Assembly: GCA_032690845.1 (NCBI GenBank)
Contig: CM064417.1
Span: forward strand, 35,594,432 to 35,658,431
Direction: 5' to 3'
DNA from: Eleusine coracana subsp. coracana
Lineage: Eukaryota > Streptophyta > Magnoliopsida > Poales > Poaceae
DNA length: 64,000 nt
The translations under genes and the position numbers were made by a program. The notes beneath the pieces were generated by a model. The model was not told where the DNA came from. It made no database searches and was given only the letters and a program-made list of their open reading frames with translations. How positions within the stretch are numbered: position 1 is the stretch's first letter; every line of letters starts with the position of its first letter. Positions 34,541 through 46,223 of this stretch are shown one piece after another.

Positions 34541-34913
34541 TTTATATCGTGAGAAAATATAATTTTGAGTGTTTATGTGTGTTATAGTTACATAGGCCAA
34601 TAATTTTAGCGAATTAATCCATCATGCTATACTGTTATCTCTGGTGCAAATTGGATACAACAAGATATCCAAGCTAAAAGAAATACAGCAATGATATATG
34701 GATATCATGTCTAACTAACACCAATATTAAATTTACCTGAGAATTTCTATAAAACTGCCCATTCAATAAAAAAAATGTCTACACTATCCTTTTCACTCAT
34801 CACGCACATATCCACATGCTCAAACTTTACCTTAAGTTCTGATCGTCTGCTTGCCAACCATGCAGCCTAAATGAAGGTTTGCCTATTCACCCTCCCTATA
34901 GGCAACTTTTAAT
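34541..34913. other. Sequence before the copia PBS, probable 5' LTR remnant
   Basis: AT-rich and non-coding. Because it runs into a PBS at 34914, its right part should be the end of a copia 5' LTR. I could not delimit the LTR or match it to another copy here. Confidence 0.35.
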
Positions 34914-34924
34914 TGGTATCAGAG
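34914..34924 (+). other. Copia primer-binding site (initiator tRNA-Met)
   Basis: TGGTATCAGAG matches the complement of the plant initiator tRNA-Met 3' end, the usual PBS of Ty1/copia elements. The gag ORF at 35052 follows on the same strand. Confidence 0.8.
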
Positions 34925-35051
34925 TAGGTTCTTCATGAAAACTTAACCGTTTGAAGAAAAAGATGACAAAACTAAAGGAGAATACACCGGAAACATCATC
35001 CGGAGCGGGACCGAGGGCAACAAAGATGACCCGGGAGTTAGGTACAACCAC

Positions 35052-35933
35052 ATGCCATTCAACTATGGCGAGCTTAAAAATAAATATGTTGATAGTGGCT
35101 TCGAAAAGCTACCACACTTTGATGGGACATTCTATGATCATTGGAAGTATAAAATGGAACTATATTTGGGGTCTATGGGAAGACCAATCTTAAAGATTGT
35201 GAAGCAAGACTTTGAGTTGGAAAATGAAGAAAATCCAACTTCCAATGATGAGATCAAGCTTACTCACAATGATCATGCCGCATCCGCCATTGTTTCTGCC
35301 CTATCACCAAAAGAGTATAAAAAAGTGATAGGAATCAAGAAAGCACATGACATTTGGAAAAAGCTTGAGGTTATTTATGAAGGAACCGAGGGTGTTAGAG
35401 AAGCAAGAGAAGACATCCTTAGAGAAAAGTACAACTTGTTCATCAAGAAGGCCGGTGAAGGGCCACAAGAGGTTCATGATAGACTTATGGAAACTATGAA
35501 CAAGAGAAGAGCTCTAGGGATCAACCTTGACTCCATAGAAGTCAACAAAAGGTTGCTTCTTGCCTTGCAATCATGGAATCAAAATGCTTGCAACTTTGTA
35601 AGAGAAAAGAAAAATTTCAAGAACTTTAGCACGAATGAATTACTTGGAAGATTACTCACTTACAAAGAGAGAGATGAAGAAGCAAAGAGAGTGAACACCT
35701 TGTTGGGACAAGGTGAAGAAGAGAAGAAAGAAATTGCTCTCAAAGCCACTCATGAAACAAGTGAGAAGAAAGAAAAGAAGAAAAAGAAGAAAGTGAATGA
35801 TTCTAGTGATGATGAGATGGCTTTGCTTGTGAGAAGATTCAAGTCATTTCTTAACAAAGATGGCGAAGTTGAATGCTCAAGAGTGGAATGGTGCTCTCAA
35901 TCACTAGGAATCAATGACTCACTCAAACCATAG
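35052..35933 (+). CDS. Ty1/copia gag (UBN2-type), truncated
   Basis: Plant copia gag: LPHFDGTFYDHWKYKMELYL, then AHDIWKKLEVIYEGTEGVREA, RLMETMNKRRALG, FSTNELLGRLLTYKERDEEAK, and a lysine-rich stretch followed by SSDDEMALLVRRFKSFL. This is the DUF4219/UBN2 arrangement that forms the retroelement particle. The CCHC zinc knuckle and all of protease, integrase, RT and RNase H are missing: after about 35868 the sequence changes to an LTR in opposite orientation, so the last 20 or so codons are probably LTR-derived. A PBS lies 130 bp upstream. Confidence 0.8.
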   Translation: MPFNYGELKNKYVDSGFEKLPHFDGTFYDHWKYKMELYLGSMGRPILKIVKQDFELENEENPTSNDEIKLTHNDHAASAIVSALSPKEYKKVIGIKKAHDIWKKLEVIYEGTEGVREAREDILREKYNLFIKKAGEGPQEVHDRLMETMNKRRALGINLDSIEVNKRLLLALQSWNQNACNFVREKKNFKNFSTNELLGRLLTYKERDEEAKRVNTLLGQGEEEKKEIALKATHETSEKKEKKKKKKVNDSSDDEMALLVRRFKSFLNKDGEVECSRVEWCSQSLGINDSLKP

Positions 35934-36862
35934 CTCAAAGAATGAAGCTTTGACTTGGAGAGGGAGAGTGAGGAGAGAGGAGCTCAAAAGTGCCTTTTGA
36001 TTTTCGGGTTGGAGAGAGAAGGCACGAAGTAGGGTGAAAGCCTTTTATACAAAGGGCTCAAAAAGAGTCATTGGCCTATCTAGACACCCCGCACCGGCAC
36101 TGCTGATGGAGGCATCAGCACTACCGGTAGGGTTTCTAACACAAGACATAGATCTGCAGAAAGGTGGCTCGGTCCGCACCGACACTGCTGATCAAGGCAT
36201 CGACACTGCCGGTGAGGCAGTCACAAAGGAGAAATGGTCTCTGAGAGACCCTGACCGGCACTACCGATCGGGACGACCAGCACTACCGATCAATGTCTGC
36301 TAGAGAGCCCGAGGAAAAATAGCCTCTGTGGGAGAGGACCGGCACTACCGCTCAGAAGACCGGCACTACCGATGAGCTACAGCCAGAGCCAGACAGAAAG
36401 GGTGACTCTCTTGGAGCCATGACCGGCACTGCCGATCTGGGTGACCGACACTGCTGATGAGCTACAGCCAGAGAGCCAGAGATGTCTGGACTTCACAGCG
36501 CCTCTAGGAAGGGGGATCGGCACTGCCGATGACAGGAAAAACATAGGACTGACTAAGTGGGAATTTATTGGAATTTTGAGCATTTGACTTTACCAACTTT
36601 GTAAATTGTACCCCCCTTAATAGTACGGCTTCCCTATACTCAAGATAAGAAATAAAAACATCTTGATCTTCAAACTTGAGTGCAATTTTGGACTTTCAAC
36701 TTTGAGGCAAATGACCATCTTCTTTTCTCTTTTTGTTTCAATGCATTTCATTCATCAATTGAGATAGTCATCTACACACATACTCAATAAAAATATTAGT
36801 CCATTCTTAATTGTATTGATGCCAATCACCAAAATAAAATTTGGGGCCTAGATGCACTTTCA
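35870..36862 (-). mobile_element. Copia-type LTR, minus orientation
   Basis: Bounded by TG on the left and CA on the right. The right end reads, on the minus strand, TGAAAGTGCATCTAGGCCCC, a familiar start of SIRE/Maximus-like LTRs. A minus-strand TATA box at 36043-36049 and an array of ACCGGCACTACCGAT-like motifs (36088-36535) form a promoter-like U3. It joins the copia gag abruptly; no target duplication matched. Borders are approximate. Confidence 0.55.
36043..36535 (-). promoter_or_regulatory. LTR TATA box with an array of CCGGCACTRCCGAT motifs
   Basis: TATAAAA on the minus strand at 36043-36049. About eleven copies of GACCGGCACTACCGAT or close variants (for example CCGACACTGCTGAT, GGCACTGCCGAT) occur from 36088 to 36535, beginning roughly 40 bp upstream of the TATA box. 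Each unit is an imperfect palindrome. Confidence 0.6.
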
Positions 36863-37528
36863 CTAAACCTACACACGACAACTCTTGGATGCTCCTCTAT
36901 ACACATCACATGGCGATCATTTTCTATGCTGAGTCATGAAGTTGTTCATAATGCATCGTATATATCATGTGAAGTGCAGGAAGTGAAGTTGTACATAATG
37001 CATCGACTGAGCTGCCAGGAATCAGGACCATGTTGACGGTCGTTAAGTACCATTTCCGACCATCAATATTACTCAGAATAAAGGAGGATTAAATATTCCC
37101 ACTATGCATTTTAGTTAGAATAAATAAATTTCTACTATTGCTTGGAGAATCACTGATATGTAGGAGAAATAACGAAATGGAGGAGGAAACACACCCATGT
37201 GGTGTAAGTACTTTTCTACTATTGCTTGGAGAATCACTCTCGGAAGGATGGCACCTTCCCCTACTCCTTGTTGGACCACTCCCGCCGGAGTCCCGGTCCC
37301 TCCCGCCATCAAGTGGAGTTCTCGCACACGAGCCCGCAATCACTCCTGGAGTGAAGACACAGTGCGCGTCACCGCTGCCACCAAGGCACAAGATCGCCTC
37401 CCTCGAGAATATGCCGAACTCCCCGAGCCGGCACGGGCGCTCACTAGCGATGCCCCTTTCATTGGCGGGCTCAAACCGTGTACAAACATGTGACGGCCTT
37501 CATAACCAATCATGATAGGCTCGATCAT
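36863..37528. other. Non-coding spacer between LTRs
   Basis: Contains a roughly 25-bp direct repeat (TTTCTACTATTGCTTGGAGA near 37129 and 37213) and a GC-rich stretch (37250-37490) that resembles retroelement leader sequence. No gene was supported; the overlapping ORFs on both strands are compositional. Confidence 0.4.
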
Positions 37529-38621
37529 TGACACCTAACCGGTTTAGGTCTCACCATAGACCAAGAGTAACAGCGTAGATCACACCCTCAAGGACACCGT
37601 AGCCTTAGATGTGCAAGATACTCTAGTTACTCTCACTAGCACTCTCAAGATATGCAATATCTCCTCCTAGTGCTCTTGTCTTTTCCTCTTGAACCTTACC
37701 AAATGCTCTTAGGTATTCCACTGGCCAAGAGGGGTCTCCAGGACTCCAGCAACGAAGTTATATAGGCTTCTGATCTCCAACTAGCCGTTGCTTCACGAAA
37801 TCAGCTTTCTGGGCATATTGACCGGACTGTCCGGTCACTGCCTGACCGGACCGTCCAGTCACTATAGACTCCAGCTCCAACGGCTCTGCCCCTCTGCTGA
37901 CTTCCACTGACCAGATCGTACGGTCAGTTCCTCTCTCCTATACAGAAACATTTCGGTGATGCTTCCTCTCTATCCTTTATGAAGCCATATAGACCGGACC
38001 GTCCGGTATGTAGACTGGACCATCCGATCACTACAGCTTCCAACACAGGCAGAATCCTTGCTGTTCACTGAAAGTTCTAGACAAATCCTCTTAGTGATCG
38101 TACAGTCCGGTGTCCACTGACCCCTCTGTCCGATCACTTTGTCCAGAAGCTGAAACTCCTCGTCCTCGCTTGACTTTGTTTCCCGGCTTCTTCGAACAGC
38201 TCATTGGCTTCTCCACTGTCATCTAGTGCCTGTGATTTCACTAAGCAACCTTGCACATCACCGAATAGACATGACCTAAGAGAAATGATCTAGACCCCCT
38301 TGATAGTCCGGTTTTTCCTATGGACTCAAAGCCCTAACAACTAGACAAGTGTTTCCAACACTTGCTCCATAGCTTGTCCTTAGCCTTGATCCATCTCCAT
38401 CAACCCTTGGACTCCATCAAGCTCATCAAGCCTCCATGATTGTGGTCATTGTCATCATTGCCAAGGAAACCATCATCAATTATGATTTGTAATAGAGTTT
38501 AGAGATGATTCCTGCATAGACAATACTCGTGTAGATATTAGCCCACAATTTCATAGTTGTCATCTATCACCAAAACATTTATACCTTAGGGATCCAATCA
38601 TCAATGGTCATGAAGCTTACA
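37529..38621 (-). mobile_element. Copia (SIRE/Maximus-like) 3' LTR, minus orientation
   Basis: Begins TGACACCTAACCGG at 37529 and ends GCTTACA at 38621 (TG...CA). It is preceded in minus sense by a polypurine tract (38622-38637). A TATA box at 37758-37764 and seven ACCGGACCGTCCGGT-like palindromes lie inside. The internal part of the element would be at higher coordinates. Confidence 0.65.
37758..38125 (-). promoter_or_regulatory. LTR TATA box with ACCGGACCGTCCGGT palindromes
   Basis: TATATAA on the minus strand at 37758-37764. From about 37815 to 38125 there are seven copies or variants of the CG-rich palindrome ACCGGACCGTCCGGT (best copies near 37820, 37845 and 37995), starting some 50 bp upstream of the TATA box. 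Confidence 0.6.
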
Positions 38622-38637
38622 ATCTCCCCCTTTTTGG
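38622..38637 (-). other. Polypurine tract
   Basis: AAAAAGGGGGAGAT on the minus strand, directly before the LTR start TGTAAGC. This is the usual plus-strand primer of copia elements and fixes the orientation. Confidence 0.8.
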
Positions 38638-39963
38638 TGATTGATGACAACTACTACTTACTATAAAATATCAAGGCTAAAAGAGCTACACTACAATCAA
38701 GAGGAACCACTAAAGCATAAGAAAAGCACGAGCAAGGTCCTACTCAATCAAGCATCATCAAGAGCACAAGGGAAAAGAAGGAAAAGCACGCTATAGATGA
38801 TAATGCATGCATGTCATGATAAGATATTAAAGGAAAGCATAAAGACATGCAATGCAAGATATAAATGATGAGATGCAACAGGATAGGCATGAGACATACA
38901 AGGAATTAAAAAACAAGCACTCATCATATTGGCATCATACATAGGCAAACAAGATAAGAAAAGAAACATGATAAAAAATAAACCAAGTGAGATCAAGATG
39001 AGTCAAACACAAACGAATGAAAACTATAACTCATCAAAATCCACGAACATCAAATAATCCTCAAAATAAGAACCAAATGTATCTAAGCCCAAAAACCGAT
39101 AGCTTCCCCTAGATACAAGCTACTACTCTTGATCGCACAGAATCACACTCCCACTCCCCCTAGACCTAAGACATACTTCTCCTCCTTTGGCAACAAGCAC
39201 CAAAAAGCAAAAAAGTGGATATCTAAGCGCTCATGGTCGAAGGAGGTGGTGCATCGATGTCATCTGAAGGCTCTGCTCCTGGCTGCTCCTAAGCGGGATC
39301 CTGCTGTGCTACCTGAGCCTGTGTCGCCTAAGCATTTATCTGCTCAAAGAACTCAAGGTCAACAGGGAACTCAGACCATCTATCCTGCTCTGCTAAAGTG
39401 ACTATGGCGGTCTCCTGAGAAACTAAAGCCTGGAGAAGTGCGAGATCCGCCACATCCTGCTGAGTGAAACCTTTGCGGACAAGATCCTCTGCTAGATAAG
39501 GTGTAAGAGTGCGGACTATAGTAGTGGAAGGTAGAGCTATAGCTGTGTCTCGGGCTGTCTGAGAATCTGCTCGTGAAGTATGCACAATCTGAGAACAGAC
39601 TCCTGACCGATAAGTGCTAGGAGGTGGAAGGTCCTGCCATCTGCGAAGTAGAAGAGTGTGTCGGTGAAGTAAACAATGCAAATACTGAGAAGGCGGACAC
39701 GGGGCAAAACTGAGCTGGTAAGTGAGTCTGTCTTGCTCCCCCTGTCAAAAGAACCCCTGAAAGTGAAGGCAGTTCAGAAGACTGGACTGTCATCATAGCG
39801 GTGAAGGGTCCCGACTGAGTCGGCAGTGGCTAAAACTGAGGAAGTCTAGACCTGTCCCTGCTACTGACTGGCCTGTCTCTGAGTCATCTCTACCATCTGA
39901 GTCATCGGGATGGTCATCAGCATCATCTGCTGTCTCTGAAGCTCTGCCTGTCCCATGATAACC
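38638..39963 (-). pseudogene. Post-pol internal region of the copia element
   Basis: Lies upstream (minus sense) of the PPT. The longest minus frame (39328-39681, 117 codons; ending ...DRWSEFPVDLEFFEQINA) is hydrophilic and could be a remnant of the extra 3' ORF of SIRE-like elements, but I do not recognise it. The ORF at 39793-40035 is low complexity. No RT or RNase H motifs are visible, so most of the element is missing. Confidence 0.35.
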
Positions 39964-42900
39964 TGTGACACCCCGCTCTCCGGGACGTCCTGTGCATCCT
40001 ATACCAATCCTTGGATCAGTAGTTGGTACGAACAATCAAATTATCTCAAATCCATATAGTACTAAAATACGAGAGAATACAGATGACTTACCATACATGG
40101 CTAAATTACAATCCAGACTAGGCAGCGGAAATTAGGCGCGGAAGACTGGTTCACTTCAATTCATCACATCACTTCTATCCATAGGCAAACTTGAGCATAC
40201 GATGAAACCCTACTGCGATTACTCCTCTGGAGTTTGTTCACTAAAAACCACAAATAACAAATCGTGAGTACATAAGGTACTCAGCAAGCACTAACACTAC
40301 TCAAGGGTAAAGTCATGCAATGAGGTTGTAGCAAGGATGTAGGCCAGGGGTTTAATATCTGTACTAGCAACTAAGCAGACGGGGTTCACGAAGAGTAGAT
40401 TTCAAGGAAAGAGGGGACCTGTCAATATTATAGTAGGTTGGCCCTGGAGGGAGTATAAACCATTCCCACCAGTTCCCATATTTTAAAAGGGATGGATCTC
40501 CATATCCAAACCTTGCACTTCCAAAACATGGGTATCACATCACCCACTCACACATCAAGGAATGTCTAAGAGCCCAAAGATTGGTGTGCCATGCGCAGTG
40601 ACAACGGACATCCAAATGATTTAGGGTTAACTCTATAGAGCTTAGTACGATATACCCACAGGCTATATGCTCTTAGCTACGGATCACATAGCGCTCCCAC
40701 TTCACCCAGGCACGCCCACAAGTCCACCATGAAGCTTAGGGATTCTACCATTATGACACTTAGTCATATCACATCAAGGCACACAACCAACAATTTTTAC
40801 CAAGTAATGGACTTATCATCACATCACCGCTCGAATCCCTGACTCCGTTTCTACTTCGCCGGGTGATACTTCCTTGCTGCATTACCTAGGATCTGCGTTA
40901 GTCCTGCCTATATAGGTTCTGTGGTCGTACTGAAAAACCACCAAGTTGAGATCTTAGCTAGTCGTTTCCTAGTTGCCACGACAGGTGGACCTACACCGGA
41001 GACACCATCACCAAGTACTCTGCACCAGTACTAGGAGTCTCACTCGCAACCACACTATCCCATCCACTTCACCTTCACACAGTTGATATATCACCCATCC
41101 ACACCGTACTTACACGCACACCACCAAACACATTTTCACCCATTTTCAAAATAGAAGTTTGTAGTATGGTGTTGCGATGAACCTCATCGCGGAGTTCCTA
41201 AGCGCTTCTAAGCATAGCAGCGTTCCATACATTAGGCGTCTAATGTCGGTGTCTGTGGAGCTTACGGGGTGGTAGGGTAAGGCATACAAGGAGGGGTTGT
41301 GGTAACAACAACGGAATTACCGATACTCAAATATGTAGTAATCATGCAAGCAAGTCACACAATAGCACTAAAGAGAGCATGCAATATAGAGTAGGCTCTA
41401 ACTATGTTTTCTAGATTACTGTGATAGGATTAATTTGATCAAGGGGATGTTAGAGCTTGCCAGGTATCGCTATATCCTTAACGTCGTGGTTTACGTCGCT
41501 TCGCGTAATTGTATATTGTGTCGGAGTCCATCTCGAGACTTGGGCCTTCGGGCTTCGTCTTCAACATCGGGCTCCTCAGGTTCTCTGCGTGCTACGGTAC
41601 ATGACACTAGCGCGAAAAAATAAAATAAATAAGAAACAATCAATACTCCAATTAAAACTCTAGATAGGATATTTGAGGTGTTGGTGTATACCAGTGGGAT
41701 TATGGGTGGTCAGGACTTGGTGGATCGCAAAGGGTTCCTCTTGTCGAGACGATTGCGTGGGCGTGAGAATCGTCCGAAATGGAGCTACGGTTGGAAAGAT
41801 ATAAGTTCTGGAAGTTCTAGGGGCTTTTTTTTTTATAATTTCAGAGAAGTCTGGGGGCCTGGTTGTAAAAGGTGGAGGGGCTAAAAATATAATTACAGAA
41901 AGTTCTAGGGGTCTTTTAGTAAAAGATCTAGGCTAGAATAGATTTATAGTGAAGGTCAGGGGCTTAAGTGTAAAAGGGCATAACTCTGGGATTTTCCAGC
42001 ATTATTTTTGTGTAGGAAAGTATGTGGACCGATTCTTTACTTTTCTATGAACTGGTATATGGGCTGGGCCTATAGGTTATGGTGGACTAAGGGGGGGGGG
42101 GGGTTTGCAAATAGTCAAGACAGAATGGAAGGTGGGTTCATTTGGGAAGAACAGGTGACTATTTTGCAAAACGGGTAAGAGCTCATGTGAAACAACAGAA
42201 TCGCTTTCTTCTTCCTCTGTTCGACCACGACTGGAGCTTGGGGGCTCGATCTCGGCAGGGGAAAGAGGGGGAGGGCGACCGGGGTGAGGGGATCGGTGGA
42301 AGAGGCCGACGCGCGATCATATGATGTGGAAATCTTGGGGAGAAGAGGTGGGGATGCGACGGACTTTAGGGAGAGAGTAGCCATGGTAGGAGCTCGGGTG
42401 AGTTTGGGGAAAGCTCGATTGGGGGGGGGGGGGGGGTGGCTGGTTTGGCCTCTCGACGGCACCGGGGAGGAGACGGGACGATGGCGCGCATTTATAGGCG
42501 CGCACGGGTGAGGCGGTCACCCTGGAGCAGTGTGCTCACCGGGGGGGAGGGGGGGGGGGGGGGGGGAGGGGGAGAGGGCAGTGAATCGGCCGACCGAGCT
42601 TTGATGGCGGCGTAGCAAGGGCTGAGCGGCACAGCGGTCGTCACGGGGTTGGCGACAAGCGGCAAGCAGTGGACAAGACCGGTCGCTGCATTGGTGATGA
42701 AGAGCTACGTGACGGCGGCCGTGCTGCCAGCTTGCTCGCCATCAATGGTGGCCAGCCTGGCTCCTGCGCGCGTTGGCGACGTTCTCGCCGTCTCAGAGTG
42801 AGGAAGGCGTGTCGCGGACCGGGGGAGGTGAGCTGCGACACTGTGGGCGGAGGCGACGGCTCGGGGCGTTGTCGTAGACGAGCAGTGCACGTGCAGGGGC

Positions 42901-43287
42901 ATGAAATGACATGACGGGGGCTGGCGGCGTCAGGTAGCATAGATGGCATTCGCGCACAGCGGCGTGGCGGCGCGTCGTGCGTTAAGGCGGGAAGTTGCTG
43001 GCACCATGTGGCGTCGCGACACGGGTGGCCGACTCAGGTAGCTGCGATTTGGTGCTGAGGTGTTTGGGCGTTAATGGTGGCGGTAGAGCAGAGCTTTGGC
43101 TTGGTGCGCTGCAGAGGCAGCGGGGCCGGTGGTGCGATGCTGTGGTGACGACGCCTTGTCGCGGGGCATGCTACGTGCGGTCGCGTCAGGGGGCCAGGGT
43201 GGTGGCACGACTCGGTTGGTGGTGGACTGACGGCGCTGGGACCGACAGGGGCGGGGCGAGGTGATCGATGGCGGCGTCCGGCGGTAG
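39964..43287 (-). mobile_element. Tekay/Del-like gypsy LTR, copy A
   Basis: Left end TGTGACACCCCGC (minus: GGGGTGTCACA). A long AT/GC-mosaic body includes the TACTCAGCAAG/GTGAGTAC leader motif typical of chromoviral LTRs. A minus-strand TATA box (CTATAAAT near 42490) is present. The interval 40970-42530 matches copy B (52385-53790) in order and orientation with moderate divergence. A CACTA element starts at 43288, so the right edge is that insertion or an older break. Small Pro/Ser-rich minus ORFs here (for example 42115-42462) recur in copy B and are LTR sequence, not genes. Confidence 0.6.
42091..42572. repeat. Three poly-G tracts in LTR copy A
   Basis: G runs at 42091-42103 (13), 42421-42436 (16) and 42541-42572 (nearly pure G, two A interruptions). 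The homologous positions in copy B read AAGGGGGAGAT, TTGGGGAGGCGG and CACGACGCTGG, so all three runs are specific to copy A. Confidence 0.8.
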
Positions 43288-44110
43288 CACTACCGAAAAC
43301 CGATGATTTGCCGAGTGCATTACCACGGGTACTCGGCATCTCTTTCATTGCCGAGTGTTATTTGGGACGGCTCTCGGCATACATGGCACACACGATATTA
43401 AGGGTATTTGTCGAGTGTAAGGCGAACCGACACTCGGCAATAACGTCTCAGCCCTCGGTAACTAAAAACACCCGGGAATTCGTGTGGGTCTAGTGGGGAC
43501 ACAACGCTGGTTGAAGACAGAATAGCCGCTGCCGTTAGAATATGCCGAGTGCGGAAACCTAGCACTCAGGAACTGAAAGAGATGCCGAGTGTCTGATCCT
43601 GACACTCGGCAAATAGGCCTATATAACGAGTGATTGTCTGTGGCTCTTGACAACTAGGCCTATATACCGAGTGTCTGTCTGTGGCTCTCGGCAAATCTGA
43701 AAAAAAAACTAAAACAAATACCACTTGTCTATTTTCTCTTTGCACTAGTATAATATATAACAATCAATGACAGTTTTATATTTATATTTACTTGTTTCCT
43801 ATATTCTGTCATTTTTTGTTCAAATGTAATTTTTTGTTAAAAATCAAATTTGAACTGCAAGTACTTAAAATAATAGAATATAGTGAAAGAAAAAATAATA
43901 TTTAGTTTACTAAGTCTAATTTAAGTCCGTATGTATGAAAATAAAATAATATTTCATGCATCTTATTTATGAAACATGAGCACAAACATGTCATCTACAT
44001 GTATTCAAATTATATAAAAAGCAAACAAAGTAAAAAAATCACAAAACTTGTCATGGTGTCATGATATCATATGGAAAGACTGTGTTAAAAAATAGAGAAG
44101 AATTCATAAA

Positions 44111-44186
44111 AGTTATTGGATATGTTCTTCACAAATCGAACAATATCAAGTTATTGGATATGTTCTTCACAAATCAAACAATATCA
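44111..44186. repeat. 38-bp tandem duplication
   Basis: AGTTATTGGATATGTTCTTC and the following bases recur after 38 bp with a single clear difference (CGAAC/CAAAC). A recent slippage duplication inside the CACTA element. Confidence 0.85.
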
Positions 44187-44737
44187 AACGAAGATGCATA
44201 GAGTTGAGATAGAACGAGTAAGATTTCGAATCAAATTGATGGTTCAATTGAAATTTTCCCTTGAAACTTTTTGTATAGGTGGAAGATCATATTCATTTAG
44301 TCATGTCTCAATTTGGTCATTATTTGGATCAATATGATAATTTCTTATTTTTATAAAATATTGAGTATTGAATGAAATAAGTTGGATTTGAGCTAAAAGT
44401 ACATAAAATAACGGATTTTTTTATTACAACATCAAATTATAAGTATTTCTTGATTTTGGTAAGTATATTTTGAAAATTTGTGATATATTTACAGTTAAAA
44501 TAATTTAATTTTTGAAGTAAAAAAAATATGTTGCCGAGTGCTGTGTCTGTGGTCACTCGGCATATTAGCTATTTGTCGAGTGTTCTGGATCACGACACTC
44601 GGCATATTAACTAGTTGCCGAGTGCTGCAGATTTGGGCACTCGGCATCTTCCTTTTGACTTTATCCGGCGCAGTCTCCCACACGACCTTACTTCTCTCTC
44701 GCCTGTGCGCACGACCTCCTTCTCTCTCTCCTGTGCC

Positions 44738-45085
44738 GCCTACCGCCGTCGCTCGCCACCATGCCGCCTGCCCCGCCGACGCCCACCACTGCGCCATCGC
44801 CCGCCACCGAACTGTCGCCCGCCACCGCGCCGTCGCCCGTGACCGCGCCGCCCACCCCGCCGTCGCCCACCACCGCGCCGTCGCCCGCCACCGCGCCGCC
44901 CACCCCGCCGTTGCCCACCCCGCCGTCGCCCGCCACCGCGCCTGCCGCCCACCGCGCCGCCTGCCGCCTACTGCCCACCGCCTGCCGCCCACCGCGCCGC
45001 CTGCCGCTCACCGCGCCGACGCCCACCACGCCGTTGCCCGCCACCGCGCCGACGCCCGCCCTGCCGTCACCCGGCACCACGCCGC
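44738..45085. repeat. GC-rich CCGCC/GTCGCCC minisatellite
   Basis: Irregular tandem units of CCGCGCC(G/C)TCGCCCGCCACC and related permutations. ORFs on both strands through it (Pro/Ala/Thr-rich or Gly/Arg-rich) are by-products. A plus ORF starting ATGCCGCCTGCC at 44761 might be transcribed in the CACTA element but shows no domain. Confidence 0.7.
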
Positions 45086-45931
45086 CTGCCGCCGTCGCTC
45101 GCTCCCTTCATTCATTTCTGCTCTCCTTGGCTGCTCCACTCCCAGCTCTGGTACGGCGACCTTGCTCCCTTATCTGAATTTTAGCTTAAGTTCCTTTTTT
45201 TGCGATGATTTTAGCTTAAGTTCTTAACTGAAATTAAGCTCAAAATAACTTATCTGAATGTCATCGGTTGAAGTATGGGGAAAGTACTAAGTTCTTGGTT
45301 GTTCAGGTAGATAACTAACAACGTTTCGTGATGTTTGAATTGTCTGCCTGTACTCGTTGCAGAGAAGAGCCATTTATGTTAGTGGGAATCACCTACTAGT
45401 TACTAATGGTGATGGATAATGGAAACGAGAAACCAAAGTAGTAAATGGATATATAAAATTTTAGTTCAGCTTGTGCAGATTGCCTTTCAAGTTTTCATTC
45501 ATTTTAATTATAAAACTATTTGTGTGCTATTTCTACACAATATATGTAGTTATCTTGTCCTACCCTCACTTATTTAGGTCCTATGGTTAGAATCTATAAC
45601 TAAATTTATTTCTATTACAAAATTGTTTTCCTTTTTATAACATAGCAGTATTACAATGACATGTATTCGCCAGCACATTCAAAGGAAACAATTGTGCGCC
45701 AGTCGTTCCCTCCCGTGTGCCAGTCGTCCCCGTTCTTCACTGCCCACGTCCGTCGCCGAGCTAGTAGGTAAGCACTTCCAAATTACTTGTCTTTCCTACA
45801 TTGCATTCATGTAGTAAGTAACATAACATAAACTTTGACGTTTCCCGTTCGGAAGAGATATGATTGCAAATATGCAGACCTTTGCATATTTATTATCGTA
45901 TCTTTTTCGAATTGTCCACGTTTTTTGGACA

Positions 45932-46132
45932 GCCGGAGGATACATAGATGTGGTTAGTTTCCATGGTCTCTTCTGATCCGAGATAGAGTTTTGGTAGCAT
46001 CTCCTTGTTGTTCTCTGGATACACAATCTCCTTTACAGGACGTGTATTTGGAGAACAGCAGGGAGGTGCTGCCAAAATTCTGTCTCGAATCGAAGGAGAC
46101 CATGGGAACTATCCATATGTACGCATCCTCGG
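45932..46132. repeat. Imperfect inverted repeat, arms of about 91-93 nt, 17-nt loop
   Basis: The left arm 45932-46024 and right arm 46042-46132 are reverse complements with scattered mismatches (shared core CCATGGTCTC.TTC and TTTTGG.AGCA.CTCC). Read outward, both arms encode the same kind of peptide (VYLENSREVLPKFCLESKE on plus; VYPENNKEMLPKLYLGSEE on minus). A transcript could fold into a long hairpin. Confidence 0.8.
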
Positions 46133-46223
46133 GTGGGATTAGGACCTATCCTGACCTACTAGATAGTATAGGCATCGTCTAGCCATTGCATTGGTTTTTA
46201 AGTACTCTGTGATATGTTCAAAG

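Noticed and set aside
43310..44650. Regularly recurring TGCCGAGTG/ACTCGGCA units, superficially CRISPR-like
   Set aside because: Spacing is irregular and both orientations occur. They are subterminal repeats of a CACTA transposon.
44538..45227. 229-codon plus ORF, His/Ala/Pro-rich, and Gly/Arg-rich minus ORFs
   Set aside because: Generated by the GC-rich minisatellite inside the CACTA element. The same text is read in several frames.
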